Part shown: piece by piece, positions 45,083 to 54,968 of the stretch | How the letters are laid out: each line of letters begins with the position of its first letter | Position numbering within the stretch: the stretch's first letter is position 1 | Origin: Roseivirga pacifica | GTDB taxonomy: Bacteria > Bacteroidota > Bacteroidia > Cytophagales > Cyclobacteriaceae | DNA: 64,000 bases | Direction: 5' to 3' | Assembly: GCF_900111145.1 (NCBI RefSeq) | Contig: NZ_FOIR01000002.1 | Coordinates: 496,001-560,000 of the forward strand | Program-made: the position numbers and the translations under genes | The notes under the pieces: generated by a model | Database searches by the model: none | Told to the model about the DNA's origin: nothing | What the model saw: only the letters and a program-made list of their open reading frames with translations

Positions 45083-47446
45083 TTATTCCGTTCTTATGGC
45101 ATTTACAGGGTTTGAATAAGCCGATTTAAGCGACTGAAATATGAGAATGGCCCACACGACAGCAATTAGTACTACAAGCGGCAGCAATAACGTAAGCGGT
45201 GTAATGGCAATATTATACACAAACTCATCGAGCCACTGCGACATAAAGTGATGCACTAAAGGCAGCGTAATAATGGCCACCACAAGAATCAGCTTGGTTA
45301 TGCCACTGTTGAGCAGCCAAATGAGTTGAGCCATATTGGCGCCCAAGATTTTACGGATTCCCACCTCCTTATTGCGCGACTCGGCTATAAAGATTGATAA
45401 ACCAAGAATTCCCAAACCTGCAACTATAATGGCAAGCACTGTAAAGGTGCTAAACACCTGAGACAGTTTTTGCTCCTTTTCATATTTGGCTGCAAAAGCA
45501 TCGTCTAAAAACTTATAATCGAATGGATAATCGCTGGCGAAACTTTGGAAAGTAGCCGATAAATGATCCATCGCAGCTCTAACATTTCCACCAGCAAGCT
45601 TCACATAAGCGTAAGAGAAACCACTTTTAGATGGCACCATTACCAAAGGTTCAATCGCAGTTTTGGCCGAACCATAAATGAAATCGTCAACCACACCCAC
45701 TACGGTATACCCATCTAGTTTTTTACCAATTGGTTCTTCCCAGCCGAACTCTTCTTGAGCAGTCTTATTAATCAGTACTTCTTTTGTCTTTAACTCTCCT
45801 TCTTGTGGAAATCCCTCACCCTGACTAACCGTTAAGCCCAACCGATCTACAAAGCTTTTTTCTACAGGCATATACGTTACAGGCAGCGATTCCTCCATGC
45901 CTTCTGGGGTTAGGTAAAGCGACCAGGCACCTTCAAAAACAGAGAATGATGCACCCGTAACAGATGCTATAGCAGGATTTTTAAGCAGCTCCGTTTTAAA
46001 AGTCTCATACTTTTCGCTCACTCCTTTATCTTCCATCGAAACGCCAACAATTTGGTCGTGCTCAAAACCCAAATCAATATCTGACATGTACTTGAACTGC
46101 TGCTGTACGATCATGGTAACAGAAATAAGTCCTAGACAAATAAAGACTTGAAAGCCAACCAAGGCTGTTCTAAAAGCCGAACCCTTTTTACCCGTAGTTA
46201 CTCTACCGGAAAGCACCTCGATGGCATTGAAGCGAGAAAGGAAAGTTGCAGGATAAATACCGGCTAGCAAGCTTACCAGAGTGGTAATTAGCAAGAGTAC
46301 TACGTAAGTTTCTGGCACACCGTAGTCTATGCCAATGGACTTTCCTACAAAGCTGCTAAGTATTGGAGAACAGATCTCAACCAAACAAATGGCGATTACT
46401 AAGCCTATAAAGGTGATTACAAACGACTCGGTGAGAAACTGTCGGGCTAATTGCGCCTTGTGCCCGCCTACGGTTTTACGGATACCCACTTCCCTAGATC
46501 GCTTGGAGTAACGGGCGGTGGCCAAATTCATGTAGTTGATTATAGCCACTGCAAGAATAACAATGGCGATGATAAGGTAAAGCTGAGCTTTGTCCTTCTC
46601 TCCTTTTTTGCCAAAATAACCATGGCTCAAATCAGAAAAGTAAACCTCATTTACGGGTACTAATTTTACCTCACGGTTTTTCTGATGCGGCTCAAGTGCC
46701 ACTTCCATTTTCTTTTCAATGGCGGCCAAGTCAACGCTAGGCTCGTTTAGCTTTATGTATAAAGGAAAGGCCGAAACTACACCCCAATCGAAAACGGTTT
46801 TGTCCATTTTAAAACTCGAACCAGAAAACAACGCATCATTGGCGTTCTCAAAAGAAATCATGTAGTCAAAATCTACATGGGTGTTGTCTTCAACATCTTG
46901 AAAAACGCCACTGATCTGAAAAGTGCCCAAGCCTACAATCTCTACAGTTTGATTAATGGCCGCAGCGGCAGTTCCAAAAGCAGTTTCGGCAGTTGACTGA
47001 GACAGCAACATATCTCTTTTACCAAGGCTTAGGCGGCCACCTCCTGGCGCGGCCTTTACTTCGAAAAAGTTCAGTGCTGATTCATCGGTATAGTAGATTT
47101 TCTCTACCAAAAACCGCTGGTTGTTCATTTTGAGCACCTTATTGGCCATGGCTCCAAACCTTGCCTTATCCGTAATTTCAGGCACTTGCTCTACCATTAA
47201 AGGCCCCATTGGCGCCATGGTCTGCATGGCATAGTTCACAATTTGGTCCGTGGTGTCATTTAAGTACACCTGATAGATTAAGTCCTTGTCTTTTAGGTGT
47301 TCATCATAACTAAATTCTACCCGAACGAATAGGCCAAGCATAATAAATGCAGCTAAGCCAATGGATAAACCAAATACATTGATAAGCGTGTAGCCCTTGT
47401 TTTTAAGCAAGTACCTAGTAGCAGTTTTGAAGTAGTTTTTTAACAT
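45083..47446 (-). CDS. MacB/FtsX-type ABC transporter permease, copy 4 of the array
   Basis: 787 residues. Coupling motifs: REVGIRKTVGG (a divergent end, Gly-Gly instead of Gly-Ala) and KEVGIRKILGA. N-terminus LKNYFKTATRYLLKNKGYTL, C-terminus NPVNAIRTE. The first periplasmic domain differs from its neighbours, with methionine-rich segments (AMQTMAPMGPLMVEQ, then AMANKVLKMNN). It does not pair obviously with any other copy. 21 bases separate it from copy 5, compatible with one transcript. Confidence 0.92.
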   Translation of the reverse strand: MLKNYFKTATRYLLKNKGYTLINVFGLSIGLAAFIMLGLFVRVEFSYDEHLKDKDLIYQVYLNDTTDQIVNYAMQTMAPMGPLMVEQVPEITDKARFGAMANKVLKMNNQRFLVEKIYYTDESALNFFEVKAAPGGGRLSLGKRDMLLSQSTAETAFGTAAAAINQTVEIVGLGTFQISGVFQDVEDNTHVDFDYMISFENANDALFSGSSFKMDKTVFDWGVVSAFPLYIKLNEPSVDLAAIEKKMEVALEPHQKNREVKLVPVNEVYFSDLSHGYFGKKGEKDKAQLYLIIAIVILAVAIINYMNLATARYSKRSREVGIRKTVGGHKAQLARQFLTESFVITFIGLVIAICLVEICSPILSSFVGKSIGIDYGVPETYVVLLLITTLVSLLAGIYPATFLSRFNAIEVLSGRVTTGKKGSAFRTALVGFQVFICLGLISVTMIVQQQFKYMSDIDLGFEHDQIVGVSMEDKGVSEKYETFKTELLKNPAIASVTGASFSVFEGAWSLYLTPEGMEESLPVTYMPVEKSFVDRLGLTVSQGEGFPQEGELKTKEVLINKTAQEEFGWEEPIGKKLDGYTVVGVVDDFIYGSAKTAIEPLVMVPSKSGFSYAYVKLAGGNVRAAMDHLSATFQSFASDYPFDYKFLDDAFAAKYEKEQKLSQVFSTFTVLAIIVAGLGILGLSIFIAESRNKEVGIRKILGANMAQLIWLLNSGITKLILVVAIITLPLVHHFMSQWLDEFVYNIAITPLTLLLPLVVLIAVVWAILIFQSLKSAYSNPVNAIRTE

Positions 47447-47467
47447 GAGTTTATATTGTTTTTGACC

Positions 47468-49831
47468 TTATTCGTTTCTTAAAATATCCACCGGATTTTT
47501 TCTAACAGCACGCATTCCTTGCGTAGTAAGCATTACTACCGCCAGCAATAGAATAAAGCCGCCAGTGATTATGTAGACCGTAGTTGTTGAAGCAATTCTA
47601 TATGGAAAAGACTCTAACCATGAGCCAATTAAATATTGAGTGATTGGAACTGAGATAAGGATGGAAAGCCCAATTAAAGCTAGAAAGCCTGTATTGAGCC
47701 TTTTTAAAAGTGCCAAATAATTAGCTCCGAGCACTTTTCTAATGCACAACTCTTTCTCTCGCAGTTGGCTTTCGAATACGGTTAGTGCAAAAAGCCCGAG
47801 TCCTGCAACAACTACAAGCATAAGTGTAAGCACATTGAAGATAAAAGAAAGCGCTTCTTCCCTCTTAAAAGCATTATCGAAATAGTGCTCAACAACTACA
47901 TAATCAAATGGTGCTTCGCCTCCCAATTCTTCCCAAACAGATTGAGCATAAGCAACAACCTTCTGCTCGTCTCCCGCTTTGTACCTTAATAGTACATTAC
48001 TGAGTTCCTCCATATTATAGGCGATTATTTGCGGGCCAATCTTCGACTTTGCTGAGCTTGTGTGGTAGTCTTTTATAACACCAACAATCCTCATTTGGCT
48101 ATCAGGTATTTTAGTGTTTATCGCTTCTTCTGCAGTTAAGTCAAGTAGTTTAAGTGCCTCTTCATTTATAATTACCCCATTCTCCAACTTCGATTCTTCA
48201 ACTTGCTCAAAGGAACTGCCTGCAATCACTTCTAAACCAGCTACTCTAACAAAGGCTTTGTCTGCTGAGCTATAATCAAAAAACTGTTGTTTCTTCTCTC
48301 CTTCACCAACGTTTATCATCATGGCCCCTCCTGTTCTGGGGATTGGGCCTGAAGCTACCCCCTGAATAAGCGTTGACCGCTCAAGTTCATTTCTTAAGGC
48401 CTCGTTCTTATCGTAAATGCCATTTTTTCTAATATCGATGCTGATAATGTTCTCGCTATTATATCCTAAATCTAAGTTGATCATATGATTGGATTGAGAG
48501 CGAATGATGATAGCACTTGCCAAAACCCCTGTACAAATTGTAAATTGAAGTACTATCAATGATTTTCGAATTAAGGCTCCGCTGGCATTTGGCGTTTTTC
48601 CTTTAAGTGTTGCCGATAAATTAAATCGGCTACCAATTAATGCGGGGTATATACCCGACAATATCATGATTAAGAGCAACACAGCTACAGGCAACATCAG
48701 TACAGAAGGATCACGAGTTACCTCCAAATTCAGGTTTTTACCTAGTAACTCATTGATAGAGGGAAGCGTGAGTTCTAATGCTATAATGGCTAAAATGAGC
48801 CCCAGCAAGGCTATAAAAAAGGTCTCTCCCAGTTGGATAAAAATCAGCCTCAATTTCGAAGCACCAACTACCTTTCTGATGGCAAAGTCCTTTGCCCTAG
48901 CGAAAGACCTTGAAGTAGTAAGGTTGATGTAGTTGAAAGATGCAACAAGCAGCATCAAGACGCCAATAATGCTAAAAATGACCACGTACTTTTGTTGTCC
49001 GCCAAACATGCTATTACCAGTGCGCATAGCTTTTCCGCTCATATACAATTCAGAAAACCTATTAAACTGGTACGGCATACTTACCTCTTTACCAGTATGC
49101 TCTTTATACATCTCTGCGGTTTCGGCCGACAGTTGGTCTAGATCATAATGTTCCTCTAGCAACAGGTAGTGATACCCACTCCCAAACTGCCAGTTATTCT
49201 CAACTCCTTCATAGGGTGACTTAGAGAAATCGATAGGCGCCAAAAAGTCAAACTGTAAATGAGAATTGCTTGGTATGGGTCCTAGCACACCGGTCACCTT
49301 ATAGACTCCAAGCCCTTCTACTTCAATATGATTTCCTAATGGGTTCTCCCCTTTAAAGTGCTTTGATGCAATCTCATAGGAAATTACGATTCCATTCGGC
49401 TGCTCAAGTGCTTTATCAGGGTCTCCAATGGACAGTCTAAAGTCGAAAATCCTAAAAAGAGCACTTGTGGTAAAAACAAACTGTTCCGTCTTAAACTCTT
49501 CATCGTTGATTGAATAATCTTTTCGGAAGTTCCCGCTAATGTTTACAAAGTCCTTTACTCCAGGGTTCTCATCAACCCAAGCCTGCCCAATGGCGTAAGG
49601 TGGTCTTAGCATCATTGAGCCACGTTCGGTTTCTAAAACTTGCTGTGGCATGTAGATATTCTCTGCGTTCTTATGCCACTTATCGTGGGTTAACTCATCC
49701 TTTACATATAGCGAAGTGAGTAGAAAACAGAAAATACCTAACCCTAACCCTAGAATATTCAGGAATGCATAGTAGCGTTCCCGCTTTAAGAGTTTGATGC
49801 CACTTTTAAGGAACTGTGTGAGTTTATTCAT
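47468..49831 (-). CDS. MacB/FtsX-type ABC transporter permease, copy 5 of the array
   Basis: 787 residues. Coupling motifs: KDFAIRKVVGA and KELCIRKVLGA. N-terminus TQFLKSGIKLLKRERYYAFL, C-terminus NPVDILRNE. Closest to copy 2 in sequence and of identical length. Its start lies 8 bases inside the end of copy 6, so the two are translationally coupled and share the sigma-54-type promoter in front of copy 6. Confidence 0.92.
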   Translation of the reverse strand: MNKLTQFLKSGIKLLKRERYYAFLNILGLGLGIFCFLLTSLYVKDELTHDKWHKNAENIYMPQQVLETERGSMMLRPPYAIGQAWVDENPGVKDFVNISGNFRKDYSINDEEFKTEQFVFTTSALFRIFDFRLSIGDPDKALEQPNGIVISYEIASKHFKGENPLGNHIEVEGLGVYKVTGVLGPIPSNSHLQFDFLAPIDFSKSPYEGVENNWQFGSGYHYLLLEEHYDLDQLSAETAEMYKEHTGKEVSMPYQFNRFSELYMSGKAMRTGNSMFGGQQKYVVIFSIIGVLMLLVASFNYINLTTSRSFARAKDFAIRKVVGASKLRLIFIQLGETFFIALLGLILAIIALELTLPSINELLGKNLNLEVTRDPSVLMLPVAVLLLIMILSGIYPALIGSRFNLSATLKGKTPNASGALIRKSLIVLQFTICTGVLASAIIIRSQSNHMINLDLGYNSENIISIDIRKNGIYDKNEALRNELERSTLIQGVASGPIPRTGGAMMINVGEGEKKQQFFDYSSADKAFVRVAGLEVIAGSSFEQVEESKLENGVIINEEALKLLDLTAEEAINTKIPDSQMRIVGVIKDYHTSSAKSKIGPQIIAYNMEELSNVLLRYKAGDEQKVVAYAQSVWEELGGEAPFDYVVVEHYFDNAFKREEALSFIFNVLTLMLVVVAGLGLFALTVFESQLREKELCIRKVLGANYLALLKRLNTGFLALIGLSILISVPITQYLIGSWLESFPYRIASTTTVYIITGGFILLLAVVMLTTQGMRAVRKNPVDILRNE

Positions 49832-52214
49832 ATCTCAGTGCTTTAATGGGGTTGGAAAAGGCAGCCCTTAACGATTGGTAAGAAACTGTAATTAAGGCTA
49901 CAGCAATGGCTATTATGCCCGAAACCGCAAAGTAGTACCAGCCCAAGCCAATGCGATAAGCAAAGCCAGCCAACCATTTGTCCATAATAAAATATGCCAA
50001 TGGCCAGCCAATCAAATTGGCAACTAGTACAATTCTTAGGTACTCTTTGGAAAGTAGAAAAACAATGCGCTGCACATCGGCTCCCAGTACTTTTCTAATC
50101 CCAATTTCTTTAGTGCGTTTTTCAGCCAAATAAGAAGCCAGACCAAACAAGCCCAGGCAACCGATGGCAATAGCAAGCACCGTAAACGACAGGATAATTT
50201 GACCCAGCTGCTGATCTTTTTCGTATTGAGCGCGCACAGTATCATCTACAAACTTTAAGTCGAAAGGACGGCTAGGTACAAACTGCTCCCATACCTTTTC
50301 CATATCTGCCTTTACTTGCGGCAAGCGCTCCATATTTACCCGTGCATAGATAATCGACTTATAGTTCTGCCTGCCAGTGAACACAGCCAGAGGCTCAATC
50401 TCTTTATGCATACTGGCTAAGTGAAAGTCCTCAATCACCCCTACAATTGTACCCACCATGCTTTCATCAATACCAAAGCGCACACCAATCGCTTCTTCGG
50501 GAGTCATTTCCAAGGCTTCAATGCCAGTCCGGTTCACCAAATAGTAAGTGGTACTATCTATATCCGACTTGTTTTTAAAGCTTTCTCCGGCAATCAATTC
50601 AAAGCCAAAAGTTTCCAGAAAGTCCTCATCTCCATTCATTCCTCTAAAGGAGATATGGAAATCGTCTGGCCTATCTTCCAAAACAGAGCCCCATCCGGAA
50701 AGCACATTGCTGATCATGTTATTCGAACCGGTCACTTCCTCAACACCGGTTACATTCATAAAGCCATTTTTGAGCGAATTGTAGGCACGCCTAACCTCAC
50801 GACTGCCCATTTGCATGTAAACAATCTGCTCCTGATCATAACCCACTTCTCGCTTCTGAATAAAATTGAGTTGGTTGTAAATCACCAAAGTACCTGTAAT
50901 CAGAAACACGCTTACCGCAAATTGAACGGTTACTAAAACCCTTCTAAAAGCATTCCCCCCTTTGGGCGAAAAAGTACTCTTAAGCACTTTGGCAGGCTGA
51001 AATGAACTAAGGAAACTGGCGGGGTAACTTCCCGCAATAATGCTTACAAATATGATGACACACGCCAAACCGGGAAGCAAGTATGAGTCGCCAAACAAGT
51101 CGATACTTAGGTTGGTATTAGCCAGGTTGTTAAAGAATGGCATAAGCAATTCGGCCATTACCACACCAATAATTACCGCCACAGTAGTTACTAAAAAGGT
51201 TTCGCCATAAAACTGCCAAATCAACTGCTTGCGGTATGCGCCCAAAACTTTGCGTACGCCTACTTCCTTAGCCCGTTTTTCAGACTTTGCAGTACTCAGG
51301 TTGATGTAATTGATACATGCGATGAGCAAGATAAAACCGGCAATTGCCACAAGGCTATAAACAAGGTTCTTAGATATCTTCTCGGGATAATCGCTGCCTT
51401 TTGTGGTAGTAAAATGCATTTCGGTTAGCGGCTCCATTTCAAAACTCATCGCTAAGCCTTGTGCCGCAAAAGCTTCCCCTACTTCATCATAAATCAATTG
51501 ATTGGCCTTTTCCAAGTATCGCTCAGCCGCCTGCTCATCCCTTAGCTTTACATAGGTATAATAGTTCATCGGAAACCAGCGCTCACTCGGTGGGTTACCA
51601 ATGGTGTTGATAGAAAGTAAGAAATCGAACGATAGTGAGGTTTTGCCCGGAAAGTCATTGATTACACCAGTAACTTTTGCCTCGCTACCATTTACACTCA
51701 ATACCTTACCAACCACATTACTGGTAGAGCCAAAATATTTTTTAGCGGTTTTGGCCGTAAGTACCATAGCATTTGGCTCCGATAATGCTACTTCCCTGTT
51801 CCCTTCTAAAAATTGATGTTCAAAGACTTTAAAAAAGCTGGTATCGGCATAATAAGCTTCGGTTTCTAAAAACGACTGGTCTTCAAACTCAACCAACATT
51901 TCCCTTCCAAGGCTCCAATCATACACAAGTGTCATTTCCTCCGTTTCGGGAATTGACTGTTGCGAGATAGTTGTAAGGCGAGCAGGAGAAACAGCAATAT
52001 GCTCTACCCTTCCACTGGTTTCATAAACCGATGTAACCCGATAAATCTGATCTGCATTCGGATAAAAGCGTTCGTAAGAAAACTCATCACGCACATAGAG
52101 CAAGATGACAATACAGGCCATAATACCCGATGAAAGACCGAAAATATTTATCAGCGAATAGGACTTTTGCCTCTTCAATGATCTTAGTGCCACGTTAATG
52201 TAGTTTCGAAACAT
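49824..52214 (-). CDS. MacB/FtsX-type ABC transporter permease, copy 6 of the array (first gene after the sigma-54 site)
   Basis: 796 residues. Coupling motifs: KEVGVRKVLGA and KEIGIRKVLGA. N-terminus FRNYINVALRSLKRQKSYSL, C-terminus NPIKALRYE. It resembles copy 3. A near-consensus sigma-54 promoter lies 49 bases upstream of its ATG, so this gene probably heads a transcript running through copies 5 to 1, controlled by the NtrC-type regulator at 55028. The downstream gene copy 5 overlaps it by 8 bases. Confidence 0.92.
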   Translation of the reverse strand: MFRNYINVALRSLKRQKSYSLINIFGLSSGIMACIVILLYVRDEFSYERFYPNADQIYRVTSVYETSGRVEHIAVSPARLTTISQQSIPETEEMTLVYDWSLGREMLVEFEDQSFLETEAYYADTSFFKVFEHQFLEGNREVALSEPNAMVLTAKTAKKYFGSTSNVVGKVLSVNGSEAKVTGVINDFPGKTSLSFDFLLSINTIGNPPSERWFPMNYYTYVKLRDEQAAERYLEKANQLIYDEVGEAFAAQGLAMSFEMEPLTEMHFTTTKGSDYPEKISKNLVYSLVAIAGFILLIACINYINLSTAKSEKRAKEVGVRKVLGAYRKQLIWQFYGETFLVTTVAVIIGVVMAELLMPFFNNLANTNLSIDLFGDSYLLPGLACVIIFVSIIAGSYPASFLSSFQPAKVLKSTFSPKGGNAFRRVLVTVQFAVSVFLITGTLVIYNQLNFIQKREVGYDQEQIVYMQMGSREVRRAYNSLKNGFMNVTGVEEVTGSNNMISNVLSGWGSVLEDRPDDFHISFRGMNGDEDFLETFGFELIAGESFKNKSDIDSTTYYLVNRTGIEALEMTPEEAIGVRFGIDESMVGTIVGVIEDFHLASMHKEIEPLAVFTGRQNYKSIIYARVNMERLPQVKADMEKVWEQFVPSRPFDLKFVDDTVRAQYEKDQQLGQIILSFTVLAIAIGCLGLFGLASYLAEKRTKEIGIRKVLGADVQRIVFLLSKEYLRIVLVANLIGWPLAYFIMDKWLAGFAYRIGLGWYYFAVSGIIAIAVALITVSYQSLRAAFSNPIKALRYE

Positions 52215-52262
52215 AATGTTGTTGTTTTGTTGACCTTCGGAACCAATTCCTCATTTGGCTTT

Positions 52263-52278
52263 CCAAGCACCGTACCAA
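52263..52278 (-). promoter_or_regulatory. Candidate sigma-54 promoter (-24/-12)
   Basis: On the minus strand: TTGGTACG-GTGC-TTGG. The consensus is TTGGCACG-N4-TTGC. The -24 GG and the exact 10-base spacing are kept; the -12 GC reads GG. A start site about 12 bases on would give a leader of about 37 bases before the copy 6 ATG. A sigma-54 activator gene lies 2.8 kb away. Confidence 0.6.
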
Positions 52279-52338
52279 TTTTTAAACACTGATTACCAGC
52301 AAGTTATCAATCAACCCGTACTTACCACCATCCGCACA

Positions 52339-52365
52339 CGAACTCTACCGTCCGCTGACGGACGG
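52339..52365. repeat. 27-bp palindrome-containing repeat, copy A
   Basis: CGAACTCTA followed by the hairpin CCGTCCG-CTGA-CGGACGG. Identical over all 27 bases to the copy at 54878-54904. It lies just downstream of the stop of permease copy 7. Confidence 0.85.
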
Positions 52366-52378
52366 ATGAAATTGCATC

Positions 52379-54775
52379 TTAAGAATCACGCAAAATTTCA
52401 GATGGATTGACTTTAGCAACCTTCAGGGAATACCAACCCGAAGACAAAATTGTGGCTAAAACCATTACTAGGGCTGAAACTACATAAAGCCATAAAGGTT
52501 GATTTGTTCGGTAAGCAAATTGAGCTATCCAGTGGTCTACTACCAACCAGACCAATGGAATAGCCACTGCAAACGAAATGATCATAACAATAAGGAAGAC
52601 CCTGTTTTGTAAACCAAAAAGTTGAAAAACACCAGCCCCCAGAACTTTGCGAATACTGACCTCTTTCAGTCTTTCACGACCATAGAATATTGACATGGCA
52701 AACACTCCAGCAAACGCAATTATGCAGACACCTACCCCTAGAATACTTGTCATTTGCATCATTTTTAATTCGGAAGAATAAAGTCTGCTGTGTTCCTCTT
52801 CTAGGTTTTTTAAGTAGAATGGTTCCATGGGCTCTTCTTCCCACCACATTTCCTGAAGAGTCTGAATTAGTTTTCCTAGGTTAATTCCATCGGCATACTT
52901 TATAGAGTAGTGTGTTCTGCCATTACTAAAAGCTAGTGGCCTAAACAACATTGCTGGAATAGCATCTCGCACCGAATTAAGGTGAATGTCTGAAACAACT
53001 CCATCTTGAACTATTAAACCCGGTTTGGCCTTACCATAATATGCGGGCAAAAGCTTACCAATCGGTTCGTTTTCTAAGGTATTCAATGCGGTATTATTTA
53101 GCATTGCAACCTTACTATCCGTGCAAAAGAGCGAAACTATTTCTTGGTCGAACGTAGTAGCAATATTGTAGAAATCGAAGAAGTGACAATCTATCCCAAC
53201 TTCAAGTAAGCTAACCTTTTCCCAACCATCTTTAAAACCGGCCCTTTGTAAGTTTCGTGGGTCTAATGCCTTCATTGGATGTTCATCAGAAAGTGTAATG
53301 TCCAATACTTCAGGCATAGCCATTAACTTTTCTTTAAACGTTTTTATCCGGCTTTCATCTCCTCCTTGAAACCAATTGGAGCGAAGAACGATGGTGTTTT
53401 CATAATCGTACCCAGGCTCTTTACTCATCATAAATGTCAATTGACGATTCATAAACAACATGGTTGAAATAAGACCGAACGCGATTAAAAACTGAAATGC
53501 AAGTAACCCTTTTCTGACTAAGGCTTGAGGTTTGCTCGCCCCATTAAACGAGTTAAAAAGATGGTATACTTTAAAGTTAGAAATGATTAAGGAGGGATAA
53601 ATTCCTGCAATCACCCCTACGGCAGAAGCAAAAATGAACAAGCTCAAATATGGCCATAGTCCATATTTTTGCACATTCAGCTCGCGCTGTACAAACTGAT
53701 TATAAACAGGCATTAATAACTCAATCAGCACCAGACCAATAATAAAAGCCAAAACACCTAGACACAATGATTGGGTTAATGTGTTTTGAATTAGGTGCAA
53801 CTTTCTTGCGCCTATCACTTTTTGTATGGCTACTTCCTTGGTTCTTCCCAGCGCAATTGCCAGAGATACATTACCAAAATTTGCTATAGCAACAGCAAGC
53901 AAACAAGCCGAAATAACAATTAACCAGGTCATTAACTGCTCGTCTACCTTTGGTCTGTAAGCCTTTACGGGGCTTCCATCACCAAAGTGGTAGTCCACCA
54001 AAGGCTCTAAAGCAATCTGGAAATCCGAAAAGAACTCTTCCTCACTTGAATTCGCATCTTCCAATTGTTGCTCTACAATATTTTTATCGCTACCCGTAGC
54101 CAACGACACAAAAACCTTAAACATCAGATAACCAGAACCTTTAAAATATGCCTGATAGTCTTCGTCCGCTTTCATCGTATTCAAAGAAATAATGAACCTT
54201 GGGTCCATAGAAGCATTTGTTGGAAAGTCTTTATAGACACCTATTATCGAGTACTCTTTATTCCCTATGACTAGGTACTCTCCAACGGCATCATCATTCT
54301 TAAAAAGTTTATTTTTGACAGACTCACTAATTAGGATTGTACCAGGTACATCAAACATATCAGTACTACCTTCTAAAAGCGTCACATCAAACATTTGTAA
54401 AAACCCATGTTCTACATGCCAAAAATCGGTTTCATCAAAAGCCTTATTCCAATCACTCTTTATCCTTACTAAATCAGACAAATAGGCGTTGCTGTAAGCT
54501 CTCACAACAGACTCCATCGCGGGAAAGGTCTCCTCGTACCCATTTACAAGAATAAACGGATGGCTGTCTCTGGACTCTAGGGTTGATTCATTGTTTAAAA
54601 CAAGCCTATGAATCCTCTCACTCTCGGTAAATGACTTATCAAAAGTATATTCATGAACAACATATATGGCTGTCAAAAACACAAAGCAAAAGGCTATAGA
54701 TAGCCCTAAAACGTTAGTCCATGTATAAACAAAATTCTTTCTTATACTTCTGATTATAATTTGAAATTGATGCAT
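52379..54775 (-). CDS. MacB/FtsX-type ABC transporter permease, copy 7 of the array (divergent)
   Basis: 798 residues, the most divergent of the seven. N-terminus HQFQIIIRSIRKNFVYTWTN instead of the LKNYLK type. The first coupling motif reads KEVAIQKVIGA, with Gln replacing the otherwise constant Arg; the second, KEVSIRKVLGA, is normal. It ends NPSEILRDS rather than RNE. It lies upstream of the sigma-54 site, so it is probably transcribed separately from copies 6-1. It is bracketed by two identical 27-bp palindromic repeats, and its start faces the divergent regulator gene. Either it was inserted or it evolved separately. Confidence 0.9.
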   Translation of the reverse strand: MHQFQIIIRSIRKNFVYTWTNVLGLSIAFCFVFLTAIYVVHEYTFDKSFTESERIHRLVLNNESTLESRDSHPFILVNGYEETFPAMESVVRAYSNAYLSDLVRIKSDWNKAFDETDFWHVEHGFLQMFDVTLLEGSTDMFDVPGTILISESVKNKLFKNDDAVGEYLVIGNKEYSIIGVYKDFPTNASMDPRFIISLNTMKADEDYQAYFKGSGYLMFKVFVSLATGSDKNIVEQQLEDANSSEEEFFSDFQIALEPLVDYHFGDGSPVKAYRPKVDEQLMTWLIVISACLLAVAIANFGNVSLAIALGRTKEVAIQKVIGARKLHLIQNTLTQSLCLGVLAFIIGLVLIELLMPVYNQFVQRELNVQKYGLWPYLSLFIFASAVGVIAGIYPSLIISNFKVYHLFNSFNGASKPQALVRKGLLAFQFLIAFGLISTMLFMNRQLTFMMSKEPGYDYENTIVLRSNWFQGGDESRIKTFKEKLMAMPEVLDITLSDEHPMKALDPRNLQRAGFKDGWEKVSLLEVGIDCHFFDFYNIATTFDQEIVSLFCTDSKVAMLNNTALNTLENEPIGKLLPAYYGKAKPGLIVQDGVVSDIHLNSVRDAIPAMLFRPLAFSNGRTHYSIKYADGINLGKLIQTLQEMWWEEEPMEPFYLKNLEEEHSRLYSSELKMMQMTSILGVGVCIIAFAGVFAMSIFYGRERLKEVSIRKVLGAGVFQLFGLQNRVFLIVMIISFAVAIPLVWLVVDHWIAQFAYRTNQPLWLYVVSALVMVLATILSSGWYSLKVAKVNPSEILRDS

Positions 54776-54877
54776 AGTCAGTAGATTTCAATCTAGCCAT
54801 TTCAAAATCAATACCATAATTAAAACACTGAATTACAAATACTTAAACACACACTCCCACTTTCAACAGTTCATCAA

Positions 54878-54904
54878 CGAACTCTACCGTCCGCTGACGG
54901 ACGG
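54878..54904. repeat. 27-bp palindrome-containing repeat, copy B
   Basis: Identical to 52339-52365. It lies in the intergenic region between permease copy 7 and the NtrC-type regulator. Confidence 0.85.
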
Positions 54905-54968
54905 CAGTATTTGTTTATATTGAAGAAGCTAAATTGATTTGTGAAAGAACTCCTAAAATCTTTTGGAA

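Noticed and set aside
50421-50936. 171-codon open frame on the plus strand inside permease copy 6
   Set aside because: Antisense shadow of a well-conserved permease; its translation shows no family pattern or plausible start signal.
47468-52214. 8-base overlap of permease copies 5 and 6 as a possible frameshifted single gene
   Set aside because: Both proteins are full length with complete N- and C-terminal family signatures; the overlap is ordinary translational coupling.
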